Assembly: GCA_021846695.1 (NCBI GenBank)
Contig: JAJZWN010000035.1
Location: 5,120-12,853 of the forward strand
DNA: 7,734 nt
DNA from: Thermoplasmata archaeon
GTDB taxonomy: Archaea > Thermoplasmatota > Thermoplasmata > Thermoplasmatales > Thermoplasmataceae
Reading direction: 5' to 3'
A program made the translations under genes and the position numbers. The notes beneath the pieces were generated by a model. It had not been told where the DNA came from and made no database searches. It saw only the letters and a program-made list of their open reading frames with translations. How positions within the stretch are numbered: the first letter of the stretch is position 1; each line of letters begins with the position of its first letter. Positions 1 through 6,463 of the stretch are shown here, piece after piece.

Positions 1-1176
1 GCAATATCCCATATCAGGTACTTTGCTGAAACAGATGAATTCAAATTTCAGAGGAAGATTACGCATCCGGAATACCCAGGCACAGAGGGCATAGTCCAGA
101 ACGCACCTATGGGCGTTGTAGCTTCCATAGCACCATGGAATGTTCCCTTTTTAATGGCTGTATGGAAAATAATCCCACCGGTACTGGCTGGAAACGCTGT
201 TGTCATTAAGCCATCACATTATACACCATTGACTGCTATTGAACTTGTAAAAGATATGAAGGCAGCGGGCTTTCCAGATGGGCTTGTGAATCTTGTAAAC
301 GGCACAGGCAGGACAACCGGGAACTTCCTGGTGAACAGTGACCATGTTGATATGGTAAGTTTCACAGGTTCCACCCCTACAGGATCCAGAATCATGGAAC
401 AGGCAGCTAAAAACATAACGAAAGTATCCCTTGAACTCGGTGGCAAATCACCGAATATAGTCTTTGCAGATGCTGATCTGGACCACGCTGTAAAAGGCGT
501 AATATTTGGAATATTCCTTAACGCAGGGCAACTGTGTGAATCTGCAAGCAGGTTAATCATTGAAGAATCAATTATGGACAAATTCCTACAGAAAGTGAAA
601 ATATATCTGGATTCCATGAAATCAGGAAATCCAATGGACTTCGAGACCGATATCAGCGCCATAACAACTAAGGAGCAAAAGGAAAAAATAGAGTCATTAA
701 TTAGCCAGACTGTCAAATCGGGCGGAAATATATTTTATTCAAAGAATATGCAGGGCACACCTGATAATGGTACATATTTTCCTCCAACACTTCTAACCGG
801 ATTAACTCCAGGACAACAAATTTCTGATGAAGAAATATTTGGCCCTGTATTGACAGTATATCCATTTAAATCTGAAAAAGAAGCCATAGATCTGGCAAAT
901 AGCACAAAATATGGCCTTGCTGCCGGAATATGGACAAAGGATATTGAGAAAGCCGGGAGGGTAGCATCAATGATAGAGGCAGGAACTGTATGGGTAAACG
1001 AATACCATCTATTGTCAGCTGCTGCACCGAGAGGAGGATTTAAGAAAAGCGGCATTGGCAGGGAGCTGGGGCTTGAAGGTATTCTGGAATATACACAGAC
1101 AAGGCACATATTCTATGGAAATAATGAATCTGGAATGAGCGATGTGGCATATGGTATATTGATCAAAACTGAATGA
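1..1176 (+). CDS. NAD(P)-dependent aldehyde dehydrogenase, 5' end missing
   Basis: This gene encodes an aldehyde dehydrogenase superfamily enzyme that oxidises an aldehyde to the carboxylic acid with NAD(P)+ in the cytoplasm. Frame 1 is open from the first base, so the gene starts upstream of the window; the ATG at 109 is internal. The 391 visible residues lack roughly the first 90-100 of a usual 480-500. Visible motifs in order are APWNVPF (oxyanion Asn, window residue 47), VIKPSH (cofactor Lys70), FTGSTPTGS (Rossmann turn), LELGGK (general base Glu145), GQLCES (nucleophile Cys179) and EEIFGPV. The Glu-Cys spacing of 34 residues equals that of E268 and C302 in classical members. The C-terminal APRGGFKKSGIGRELG block is also typical. 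The position after KPS is His instead of the Glu common in NAD-specific enzymes, which may mean NADP+ use (inference). It converges on the amidase with 20 bp between stops. The family is certain; the substrate is unknown (a semialdehyde would fit the neighbouring aminotransferase). Confidence 0.95.
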   Translation, partial: AISHIRYFAETDEFKFQRKITHPEYPGTEGIVQNAPMGVVASIAPWNVPFLMAVWKIIPPVLAGNAVVIKPSHYTPLTAIELVKDMKAAGFPDGLVNLVNGTGRTTGNFLVNSDHVDMVSFTGSTPTGSRIMEQAAKNITKVSLELGGKSPNIVFADADLDHAVKGVIFGIFLNAGQLCESASRLIIEESIMDKFLQKVKIYLDSMKSGNPMDFETDISAITTKEQKEKIESLISQTVKSGGNIFYSKNMQGTPDNGTYFPPTLLTGLTPGQQISDEEIFGPVLTVYPFKSEKEAIDLANSTKYGLAAGIWTKDIEKAGRVASMIEAGTVWVNEYHLLSAAAPRGGFKKSGIGRELGLEGILEYTQTRHIFYGNNESGMSDVAYGILIKTE

Positions 1177-1196
1177 ATTTTACACCAGAATATTAT

Positions 1197-2516
1197 TTAT
1201 ATATCAAAATAATTTATATTTTTTGCGATAGGGGGTATTCGTGTATGGAAATCAGTTATTTCCTGGAATCTGGAAGCAAGGTTGCATACCTCTATATCCC
1301 TTAGTTTGCCACCCACGATCTGAAGTCCCACAGGCATATCTCTGCTAAAGCCACAGGGAATTGAAAGCGCAGGCACTCCAAACAAATTAAACGGATTTGT
1401 AAATTTTATATATTTCATAAAGTAATCAAATGGCACATTCTCAATTTCCTTTTTATCCGGCGCTATGGTTGGCAATGTAGGGGAAACCAGGAAATCATAC
1501 TGGTTGAATAGGCTGTTGAATTCCATGCCTTGTCTCATTCTTAATCTCTTTGCCTCAATATAATCCATTGGTTTAAGTGACGAATAATATTTAATTTGAT
1601 TTCTGGATTCCACAGAAAATAACTCGGGGTTATTTTCATATCTGGAGCGGTGTATGGTTGCATTCTCACAACCATCAATCATATCGGCAGCTGATGCCAT
1701 GCTCTCCATGTTGTCTATATGTATCTCTTTTATATCTACAAGATCTTCAGAAACCATATGATCCATGAATGAGTAAAATGCAAACTTTACATTAGTATCG
1801 GAACTTTCAGTTAAATTTCCTATTATCCCCAGCAAAGGTTTCCTTCTCTGACTTTTTGCTCTAGGTGATTTAAAGCCCATAGCGGTTACTATGGCAGGTA
1901 TATCAGAGGCATATCTTGTTATCGGGCCAACAGTGTCCAGTGACCAGGCTTCAGGGAATATCCCCTTTACTGAAAGGCTACCGGTTGTTGGTTTTAATCC
2001 ACTCACCCCGCACATGCTTGATGGAATGCGTATAGAACCGGCGGTATCTGTTCCCAATGAGAAAAGGGAAAGCCCTGATGATACTGCAGCCGCTGACCCA
2101 CCACTTGAACCCCCGGTTATTTTTGATACGTTCCAGGGATTGTTGCACACGGGAGTAACTATGCCCATGGCAAACTCGTGTGTATTTGTTTTGCCCTGCA
2201 ATACAGGCCCGTATTCATCCAATGCCCTGATAACATCTGCGTCCTCCTGTGGAACATGGCCTTTGAAGAATTCAGACCCGTACTCAGTCCGGAGATTTTT
2301 AGTGTCTATTATGTCCTTCACAGAATATGGGATTCCATACAATGGGCTACTAGAATGTTTATGTATGGTAGGTTCATTAAATGGCCTTAACGTCGCAAAA
2401 GAATTTATGTCCGGGTTTAAGTGGCTTATGTTCTCAGCTGATTTTTTAAACAAATGATATGGAGATATCTCTCCAGAAATAATTAAATCATGCAATGTGT
2501 GTATCGGTGGTATCAT
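1197..2516 (-). CDS. amidase (amidase signature family)
   Basis: This 439-residue protein is an amidase-signature serine hydrolase that cleaves a carboxylic acid amide to acid and ammonia in the cytoplasm; it has no signal peptide. The Ser-cisSer-Lys triad is complete: Lys67 in SVKD, cis-Ser137 in GGSSGGS and nucleophile Ser161 in DTAGSIR. The 24-residue spacing between the two serines is the same as in MAE2 and FAAH. The substrate-specific C-terminal half is less conserved, and the family tail motif PVGLQIVGG is present. The start at 2516 is supported by GGAG 11 nt upstream. The gene is last in the minus-strand set aminotransferase-permease-amidase, 151 bp after the permease, so it may be cotranscribed or have its own promoter. 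GatA of the tRNA amidotransferase belongs to the same family, but no gatB or gatC lies nearby and the operon is catabolic, so a small-molecule amidase is preferred. The substrate is unknown. Confidence 0.92.
   Translation of the reverse strand: MIPPIHTLHDLIISGEISPYHLFKKSAENISHLNPDINSFATLRPFNEPTIHKHSSSPLYGIPYSVKDIIDTKNLRTEYGSEFFKGHVPQEDADVIRALDEYGPVLQGKTNTHEFAMGIVTPVCNNPWNVSKITGGSSGGSAAAVSSGLSLFSLGTDTAGSIRIPSSMCGVSGLKPTTGSLSVKGIFPEAWSLDTVGPITRYASDIPAIVTAMGFKSPRAKSQRRKPLLGIIGNLTESSDTNVKFAFYSFMDHMVSEDLVDIKEIHIDNMESMASAADMIDGCENATIHRSRYENNPELFSVESRNQIKYYSSLKPMDYIEAKRLRMRQGMEFNSLFNQYDFLVSPTLPTIAPDKKEIENVPFDYFMKYIKFTNPFNLFGVPALSIPCGFSRDMPVGLQIVGGKLRDIEVCNLASRFQEITDFHTRIPPIAKNINYFDI
1219..1224 (+). 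terminator. possible T-tract terminator of the aldehyde dehydrogenase
   Basis: A run of six T, preceded by AT-rich sequence, lies 43 bp after the aldehyde dehydrogenase stop codon and inside the 3' end of the convergent amidase. Archaeal transcription often ends at such U-tracts without a hairpin. The 20-bp gap between the two stops leaves no other room. This is weak evidence, because T runs are common in this AT-rich DNA. Confidence 0.3.
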
Positions 2517-2527
2517 TTAACTGTATT

Positions 2528-2551
2528 CTCCGACCGACATTGATCATTGAT
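2528..2551 (-). promoter_or_regulatory. amidase upstream region: SD-like GGAG and tandem CATTGAT repeat
   Basis: On the minus strand a GGAG (2531-2528) lies 11 nt before the amidase ATG and can act as ribosome binding site. Just upstream, two head-to-tail copies of CATTGAT (plus-strand reading, 2538-2551) create a central TGATCA palindrome. The repeat could be an operator or chance. No convincing TATA box was found; a weak AT stretch at 2591-2598 is the best candidate. Confidence 0.35.
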
Positions 2552-2667
2552 TTTACACGTTTCATTCATCCCTATTTCCCACCAGAATCAATTAATAACT
2601 GAGTGGCAGATGGTAATATACATATCCATCACCACTACTATTGAAGAAAGTCTCCGTTTTAACCGGC

Positions 2668-4065
2668 TCATTTGGTTTCGGCCTCCTGCTCAAATACTGA
2701 CTGATCAACGTGTACAGGCTTGTGGCGTATTGTTATTGCCAGTACTATACCTACCCCTATCAGTGCAAGAGTGCCGTAGACATAGATGCTGTTAGGGTAT
2801 GCCGGGATAGGAATGAAAACACCATATTCCGCTACCGCATATACAATAGTTGCTGGCAATGGCCCTAAAAGCAATGGCAGATAGGCTTTCAGCCTGTATT
2901 TGAGTTTTCTCTTTGCGTATATGGGTAGTGATATATCACCCAGTATGTGTATAATATAAAGGAGAGCTGCCTCGGCGGTGATAAGGATAGTGCCACCTTC
3001 AAAGGGCCCGAAAATTAACCCGAAAACGATCATAAGGATGAAAGTTACTATTATCATTATACCTATAACCATCCGTGGCGCGCCCGTCCTTTCGTTTACC
3101 TTTGCCCACCTTGAAGAAAATAGAATATTGTCCCGAGCCATAGAATATGCTGTTCTACTCCCCGCATTACCTTGTGCAATTCCATTTGAAATGAAGCTAT
3201 TTGCTACTAGTACTACGAAAATAACCAGTCCAACCGGACCAAGGTATCTGGCATAAACAGTTATCCCGGGATTTGTAGATGTGGCAAAACTTGATATGTT
3301 TGATAATCCCCATCCAACAACTACTGCGTATGATGCTAGTATATAAACTGCTGCAGCCAGCAATGCGACTATAACCAGGGCCTTTGGAATGTTTTTCCTT
3401 GGATTTTTAATCTCCTCTGATAAGGCTATTACTGAACCGGCCCCCACGAAACTTAAAACTGAGTAAACAGTTGCAAGCCCGAGAGCACTTATAGGGTGCC
3501 CTGTGAGTGTAAATGGTGCAAGTGTATTCTTGGACCCGAGGAGTATAATGATTATTATGGCGCCTATTACAAGGAAAGAAATCTCAGCAACAGAACTTAT
3601 TAGGGTATACCATAATGATGGCCTGAGCCCATTCCAGAGGAAAAAGAATACTATAGCAAATGGAATGAGTGATAAAGGCAGCCAGCCGTAGGGGCTTGTA
3701 TTCAGAAAGGGTATGTATGGGGCTACGATAGCACCAAAGTAAAGGGTGGAAAAACCTGCTATTGCTGCTATCATGTCGTAAAGGTAGAACCATGCACTCA
3801 GCGTACCAAGTTTATTGCCAAGCCCTGAACGCACAAATGCGTAATAGCCACCCGCATGTGATATTCTCTTCGCAAAAGAATAATCCATATACATTGCAGA
3901 CAGAACACCAAAGGTTGCAATAATGTACGTCAGTGGCAAAGATCCGCCTATTGCAGCCACACCTGTAGTAAAAAAACTTGCAACGGATGCGGCAGGGGCC
4001 ACAAAAGCCATGGATTGAAACAGGGCAAGCCAGAACCCCCCATTATTCTTTTTCAGTTGATCCAT
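2668..4065 (-). CDS. APC-superfamily amino acid/polyamine permease
   Basis: This polytopic membrane protein probably imports an amino acid or amine by proton symport. It has about 12 hydrophobic segments, from the first at FWLALFQSMAF to the last at IYVYGTLALIGVG, and ends in a short charged cytoplasmic tail. Family hallmarks are the HAGGYYAFV block between segments 2 and 3, the GAGSVIALSEEIKNPRKN block after segment 6, and AYSMARDNILF in the loop after segment 8. I place the start at 4065 (MDQLKKNN, 465 residues), not at the earlier in-frame ATG at 4092. The 4065 ATG lies one base after the aminotransferase stop, which is tight operon spacing, and the nine extra residues would overlap the aminotransferase gene. 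The upstream SD-like tract (GGGGT) is weak, so translational coupling is likely. The immediate partnership with the aminotransferase suggests that it imports that enzyme's substrate (inference). The family is clear; the substrate is not. Confidence 0.93.
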   Translation of the reverse strand: MDQLKKNNGGFWLALFQSMAFVAPAASVASFFTTGVAAIGGSLPLTYIIATFGVLSAMYMDYSFAKRISHAGGYYAFVRSGLGNKLGTLSAWFYLYDMIAAIAGFSTLYFGAIVAPYIPFLNTSPYGWLPLSLIPFAIVFFFLWNGLRPSLWYTLISSVAEISFLVIGAIIIIILLGSKNTLAPFTLTGHPISALGLATVYSVLSFVGAGSVIALSEEIKNPRKNIPKALVIVALLAAAVYILASYAVVVGWGLSNISSFATSTNPGITVYARYLGPVGLVIFVVLVANSFISNGIAQGNAGSRTAYSMARDNILFSSRWAKVNERTGAPRMVIGIMIIVTFILMIVFGLIFGPFEGGTILITAEAALLYIIHILGDISLPIYAKRKLKYRLKAYLPLLLGPLPATIVYAVAEYGVFIPIPAYPNSIYVYGTLALIGVGIVLAITIRHKPVHVDQSVFEQEAETK

Positions 4066-4066
4066 C

Positions 4067-5380
4067 TTATTTACCCCGTAAAACCTTGCCAAAAATGTTA
4101 ATTCCTGTATTTATTAATTCATCAGGCATATTCAACGCACCCATGAATCTGAATACATTCCCATAGTGCCCGCATGTATGCATTAACAATCCGTTCTGGA
4201 GGAGTTCATGCTTTAATTCCATCATGCGCTTCGAATTCATTGGCTTTCCGTTGTCTACAAGCTCTATGCCTATCATATAGCCCTTGCCACGTACTTCTCC
4301 TATAAGATTGGAATCTATCTTGTTGAATTTGTTTAACATTTCCTTTCCGCTGGATTTTACCTTATCAAAATATTTTGGAACCTCATTGATAACAGTTATT
4401 CCAGCAGCCATTGCCAGTGGATTGGCCCTGTACGTTCCCAGATGGAATGGCTTCGGCAATTTTTTGTCATAGTCGTCCCGGTAATAAACCAATGATACGG
4501 GCAAACCACCTCCTATGCTCTTGCTGACACACACTATGTCAGGGGTAATATTTTCATATTCAAATGCCCACATCTTGCCTGTCCTGCCTACACCGCTTTG
4601 AACCTCATCAACAATCATTGTAAGGTCGTATTCAGTACAGAATTCCCTTATGGCCTTTAAAAATCCATCTGGAGGCACAATATAACCGCCTTCTCCCTGG
4701 ATGGGTTCAACTATAACAGAATCGGGCCTATCGTATCCTGCTTCTCCATCATCCATTATCTTTTTCATTATGGAAATTATATCAGAAACATCATAGTCAT
4801 ACCATAATTCATATGGGTATGGCACCCTTATTATCTTAAATCCATCGCTGTATACTGCTTCCCTGTATTTTCTCCCGGCAGTGGCAGCAATAATTCCCCC
4901 GGATACTCCATGGTATGCACCTTCGAATGCAATTGTTGGGGCATTCTTTTTCCTTATTGCATGTGCAATATTGATTGCAGTTTCACATGCATCAGCACCG
5001 CTGATTCCAAATATTGTTTTATAATTTCTCATCTCTGGAGGGAAGCTATTTCTCAATGCTTCAAGAAAATTAATTCTAACTTCCGTAGGAATCTCCAGAG
5101 CATGCCATATGTCATCCAGCTGTGCTTTCACGGCATCCCTTATTTTATCATTAAATCCCAAATTCATAACACTGATTCCTGATACCCAGTCAATGAAAAT
5201 ATTCCCATCCAGGTCTTCTATTAATGAGTTTTCAGCCCTCTTAATTGCAATGGGAAAACTATCCGGATAGATTACTGTGCTGGATTCCATTTCCCTTTGC
5301 CTCTGTAGTAATAATGTGCTCTCCGGTCCCGGTACATCTGTAATAATTTTTGGTAGGTTTTTATAGTCATTTGATGCCAT
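4067..5380 (-). CDS. class III PLP-dependent aminotransferase (4-aminobutyrate aminotransferase-like)
   Basis: This 437-residue cytoplasmic enzyme is a fold-type I, class III (omega-)aminotransferase that moves an amino group from an amine or omega-amino acid to a keto acid. The visible signature includes SGADACETA (126-136 region, PLP phosphate binding), YHGVSGG near 156, VEPIQGEGG (Glu225), IVDEVQSGVGRTG (Asp258, which binds the pyridine N, and Gln261), and the PLP Schiff-base Lys287 in SKSIGGGLP. Thr316 in GTYRANPLA is the other phosphate contact. The length is normal for the family. The C-terminal arginine block reads FRFMGAL instead of the commoner RxxPPL, a possible sign of altered substrate choice. 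The gene heads the minus-strand operon and faces an Lrp/AsnC regulator. Relatives include GABA, ornithine and diaminobutyrate aminotransferases and the archaeal broad-specificity amino acid racemases, so the exact reaction stays open. Confidence 0.94.
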   Translation of the reverse strand: MASNDYKNLPKIITDVPGPESTLLLQRQREMESSTVIYPDSFPIAIKRAENSLIEDLDGNIFIDWVSGISVMNLGFNDKIRDAVKAQLDDIWHALEIPTEVRINFLEALRNSFPPEMRNYKTIFGISGADACETAINIAHAIRKKNAPTIAFEGAYHGVSGGIIAATAGRKYREAVYSDGFKIIRVPYPYELWYDYDVSDIISIMKKIMDDGEAGYDRPDSVIVEPIQGEGGYIVPPDGFLKAIREFCTEYDLTMIVDEVQSGVGRTGKMWAFEYENITPDIVCVSKSIGGGLPVSLVYYRDDYDKKLPKPFHLGTYRANPLAMAAGITVINEVPKYFDKVKSSGKEMLNKFNKIDSNLIGEVRGKGYMIGIELVDNGKPMNSKRMMELKHELLQNGLLMHTCGHYGNVFRFMGALNMPDELINTGINIFGKVLRGK

Positions 5381-5399
5381 AAAAAGACAATTTCTCGAA

Positions 5400-5413
5400 T
5401 AATATAATTATTT
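5400..5413 (-). promoter_or_regulatory. TATA box of the aminotransferase operon
   Basis: Read on the minus strand, AAATAATTATATTA is centred about 26 nt before the aminotransferase ATG at 5380, preceded by a purine-rich BRE-like AGAA. Transcription would start at or very near the ATG, so the mRNA should be leaderless. This agrees with the lack of a Shine-Dalgarno site before that start. Confidence 0.6.
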
Positions 5414-5468
5414 CTATGATGTCTTTACACAGGTATTTTAAAGAATGTTTTTCTTTAATTAATATGTA

Positions 5469-5479
5469 TGATAGTATCA
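5469..5479. promoter_or_regulatory. candidate Lrp/AsnC operator (11-bp palindrome)
   Basis: TGATAGTATCA is a perfect palindrome around a central G, in the 161-bp region between the divergent aminotransferase and regulator genes and upstream of both TATA boxes. A partial copy of its left side, TATGAT, occurs at 5415-5420 and again at 5467-5472, 52 bp apart (about five helical turns). Lrp-type regulators usually bind such sites beside their own gene. Binding by this protein is an inference. Confidence 0.4.
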
Positions 5480-5505
5480 ATATGCGTAAAATAGGCAATT
5501 TAGTG

Positions 5506-5520
5506 AAAATATTTATTAAT
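5506..5520 (+). promoter_or_regulatory. TATA box of the Lrp/AsnC regulator gene
   Basis: AAAATATTTATTAAT is centred about 29 nt before the ATG at 5542. That spacing predicts a leaderless transcript starting at the ATG, and it is one reason for choosing that start. A further AT-rich stretch (5528-5541) lies directly before the ATG but is too close to serve as a TATA box for it. Confidence 0.55.
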
Positions 5521-5541
5521 ACTGTTATTATATATTTATAT

Positions 5542-5994
5542 ATGGATAGTTTTGACTTGAGGATTTTAAAAGAAATTTCCAGAGATTCTAGAAAGCCATT
5601 AAAAGAGATAGGGAAAGCTATAGGAATATACTCTGCATCGGCAATCAGCAGGAGAATAAAGGAAATGCAGGAAAATAATATAATAAAGGGATTCAAAGCA
5701 GAAATAGACTTCGGTAAATTAGGGTATAACTTCGTAACGGCTACCTTTGTGAGGGCTAAATATGGAATAGAATACCATGATATAGTTGCTGAAAAGATTA
5801 TGAAGATCAAGGGGGTAATTGATGTTCTGTTCCTGCTTGGAGATATTGATTTTTACATTCTATGTGCTACTAAAACAAAAGATGATTACGTAATTATATT
5901 AAATGAACTGGAAAAAATTACAGAAATAGAACGGTCGGATACACATACGGTTTTAAATATATATAAATATCATGACATCGCCAACATTTTTTAA
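5542..5994 (+). CDS. Lrp/AsnC family transcriptional regulator
   Basis: This 150-residue protein has the standard length and two-part layout of Lrp/AsnC (feast/famine) regulators. An N-terminal winged helix-turn-helix spans about residues 1-60 (DLRILKEISRDSRKPLKEIG, then the recognition helix near SASAISRRIKEM). A RAM ligand-binding and oligomerisation domain spans about residues 63-145, with the typical Gly-Asp turn GDIDFY near 100 and THTVLN near the end. Such proteins bind DNA as dimers to octamers and sense amino acids. The frame is open further upstream to an ATG at 5416, but that 42-residue extension is AT-driven and unlike the family, and it would swallow the promoter. The gene is divergent from the aminotransferase operon, so it probably controls that operon and itself in response to the transported or transaminated amino acid (inference). 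The first helix-turn-helix residues follow immediately after the chosen Met. Confidence 0.92.
   Translation: MDSFDLRILKEISRDSRKPLKEIGKAIGIYSASAISRRIKEMQENNIIKGFKAEIDFGKLGYNFVTATFVRAKYGIEYHDIVAEKIMKIKGVIDVLFLLGDIDFYILCATKTKDDYVIILNELEKITEIERSDTHTVLNIYKYHDIANIF
5987..5992 (+). terminator. possible T-tract terminator of the regulator gene
   Basis: Six T run through the last codon into the TAA stop of the regulator, and further T-rich sequence follows (about 6001-6006). This fits the hairpin-free U-tract type of archaeal termination, but it overlaps the coding end and is only suggestive. Confidence 0.3.
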
Positions 5995-6040
5995 TATAAA
6001 TTGTTTCTAACTATGATGTTCTACTGGTACAGCCAACTGA

Positions 6041-6255
6041 TTAAAATTTGTGGTGTCCTGTTAAGCATCTCACTTGCCCTATTCTATAGAGATATTTACC
6101 TTTTTCTTTATTGTACAGGATAAGTTCTTTACCATCCTCATCAGAATCTTTTACAGCTATCCTGTTAACGGCTTAATTATAATATGATAATCTAGCGACT
6201 ATTTTTCCATTGATATTATTGCAGCTTCACAAAGGTTCCAGCCCACTGAACTCAT
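6041..6255 (-). pseudogene. decayed small gene, unidentified
   Basis: On the minus strand, an ATG at 6255 opens MSSVGWNLCEAAIISMEK and stops at 6201-6199. If one base is added in the A-run just before that stop, reading continues as KIVARLSYYN. It then meets a TAA at 6175-6173 and goes on in the same frame for 43 codons (6172-6044) to a TAA at 6043-6041. That last part has balanced, protein-like composition (VNRIAVKDSDEDGKEL, then ILYNKEKGKYLYRIGQ) and differs from the AT-driven translations around it. The repaired product would have about 70 residues. I do not recognise a family; a transposase tail or a small stand-alone protein are both possible. An AT-rich stretch at 6264-6281 could have been its promoter. 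The reading is an inference from composition and frame continuity, and the gene may never have been real. Confidence 0.4.
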
Positions 6256-6402
6256 ACAAAAGAATTCTTTAAAAATTATTTTTGAAAGAAGATAAAATTT
6301 ATGAATTTATTTTGACAGATTACGCTGTTTTGGGTCATATTATTACGAATATAAGTACAAAACAAATAAATTTCTCTAGATATCATTAATATTTCACGAA
6401 AT
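6256..6402. other. AT-rich intergenic DNA between the gene relic and the SOR control region
   Basis: This stretch belongs to the 469-bp gap without an intact gene (5995-6463). I see no reading frame of protein-like composition, no RNA gene and no long repeat here. Composition is very AT-rich: 6361-6420 has 12 G or C in 60. Confidence 0.6.
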
Positions 6403-6414
6403 TCACATTTGTGA
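6403..6414. promoter_or_regulatory. candidate operator upstream of SOR
   Basis: TCACA-TT-TGTGA is an inverted repeat with perfect 5-bp arms, ending 10 bp before the SOR TATA box. Its left arm is also part of a direct repeat, TTCAC at 6393-6397 and 6402-6406. The position suits an activator or repressor of SOR. No cognate regulator can be named. Confidence 0.35.
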
Positions 6415-6420
6415 TTAATA

Positions 6421-6432
6421 AACCTTATATAT
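6421..6432 (+). promoter_or_regulatory. TATA box and BRE of the SOR gene
   Basis: AACC followed by TTATATAT is the clearest archaeal promoter in the window. With the usual spacing of about 25 nt, transcription would start near 6450-6456, giving a very short leader of about 10 nt that carries the Shine-Dalgarno site. Confidence 0.65.
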
Positions 6433-6452
6433 GACTTATTCATCTATAATAT

Positions 6453-6458
6453 GGTGAT
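6453..6458 (+). promoter_or_regulatory. Shine-Dalgarno site of SOR
   Basis: GGTGAT, which pairs with the archaeal 16S rRNA 3' end, lies 5 nt before the ATG at 6464. This fixes the SOR start and argues against the out-of-frame ATG at 6451, which opens only six codons. SOR differs here from the leaderless-looking genes to its left. Confidence 0.65.
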
Positions 6459-6463
6459 AAAAA

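Noticed and set aside
219..716. 165-codon open frame antisense to the aldehyde dehydrogenase
   Set aside because: It mirrors a strongly conserved gene and shows no recognisable domain; it is a shadow frame.
1891..2457. 188-codon open frame antisense to the amidase
   Set aside because: It covers the amidase catalytic core on the other strand and has no domain signature.
1197..2516. Amidase as GatA of the tRNA-dependent amidotransferase
   Set aside because: It has the same fold and triad, but no gatB or gatC is nearby and the gene set is catabolic. Sequence alone cannot fully exclude it.
2517..2540. Seven-codon mini-ORF (MSVGEYS) ending right before the amidase ATG on the minus strand
   Set aside because: Too short to distinguish from chance; the GGAG inside it is better read as the amidase ribosome binding site.
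5416..5541. 42-residue N-terminal extension of the Lrp/AsnC regulator
   Set aside because: It covers the TATA box, has AT-driven composition, and makes the protein longer than the family; the 150-residue form from 5542 is standard.
5367..5810. 147-codon open frame on the minus strand, antisense to the regulator
   Set aside because: It overlaps a clear regulator gene, is dominated by Ile, Leu and Ser from AT-rich DNA, and shows no family motif.
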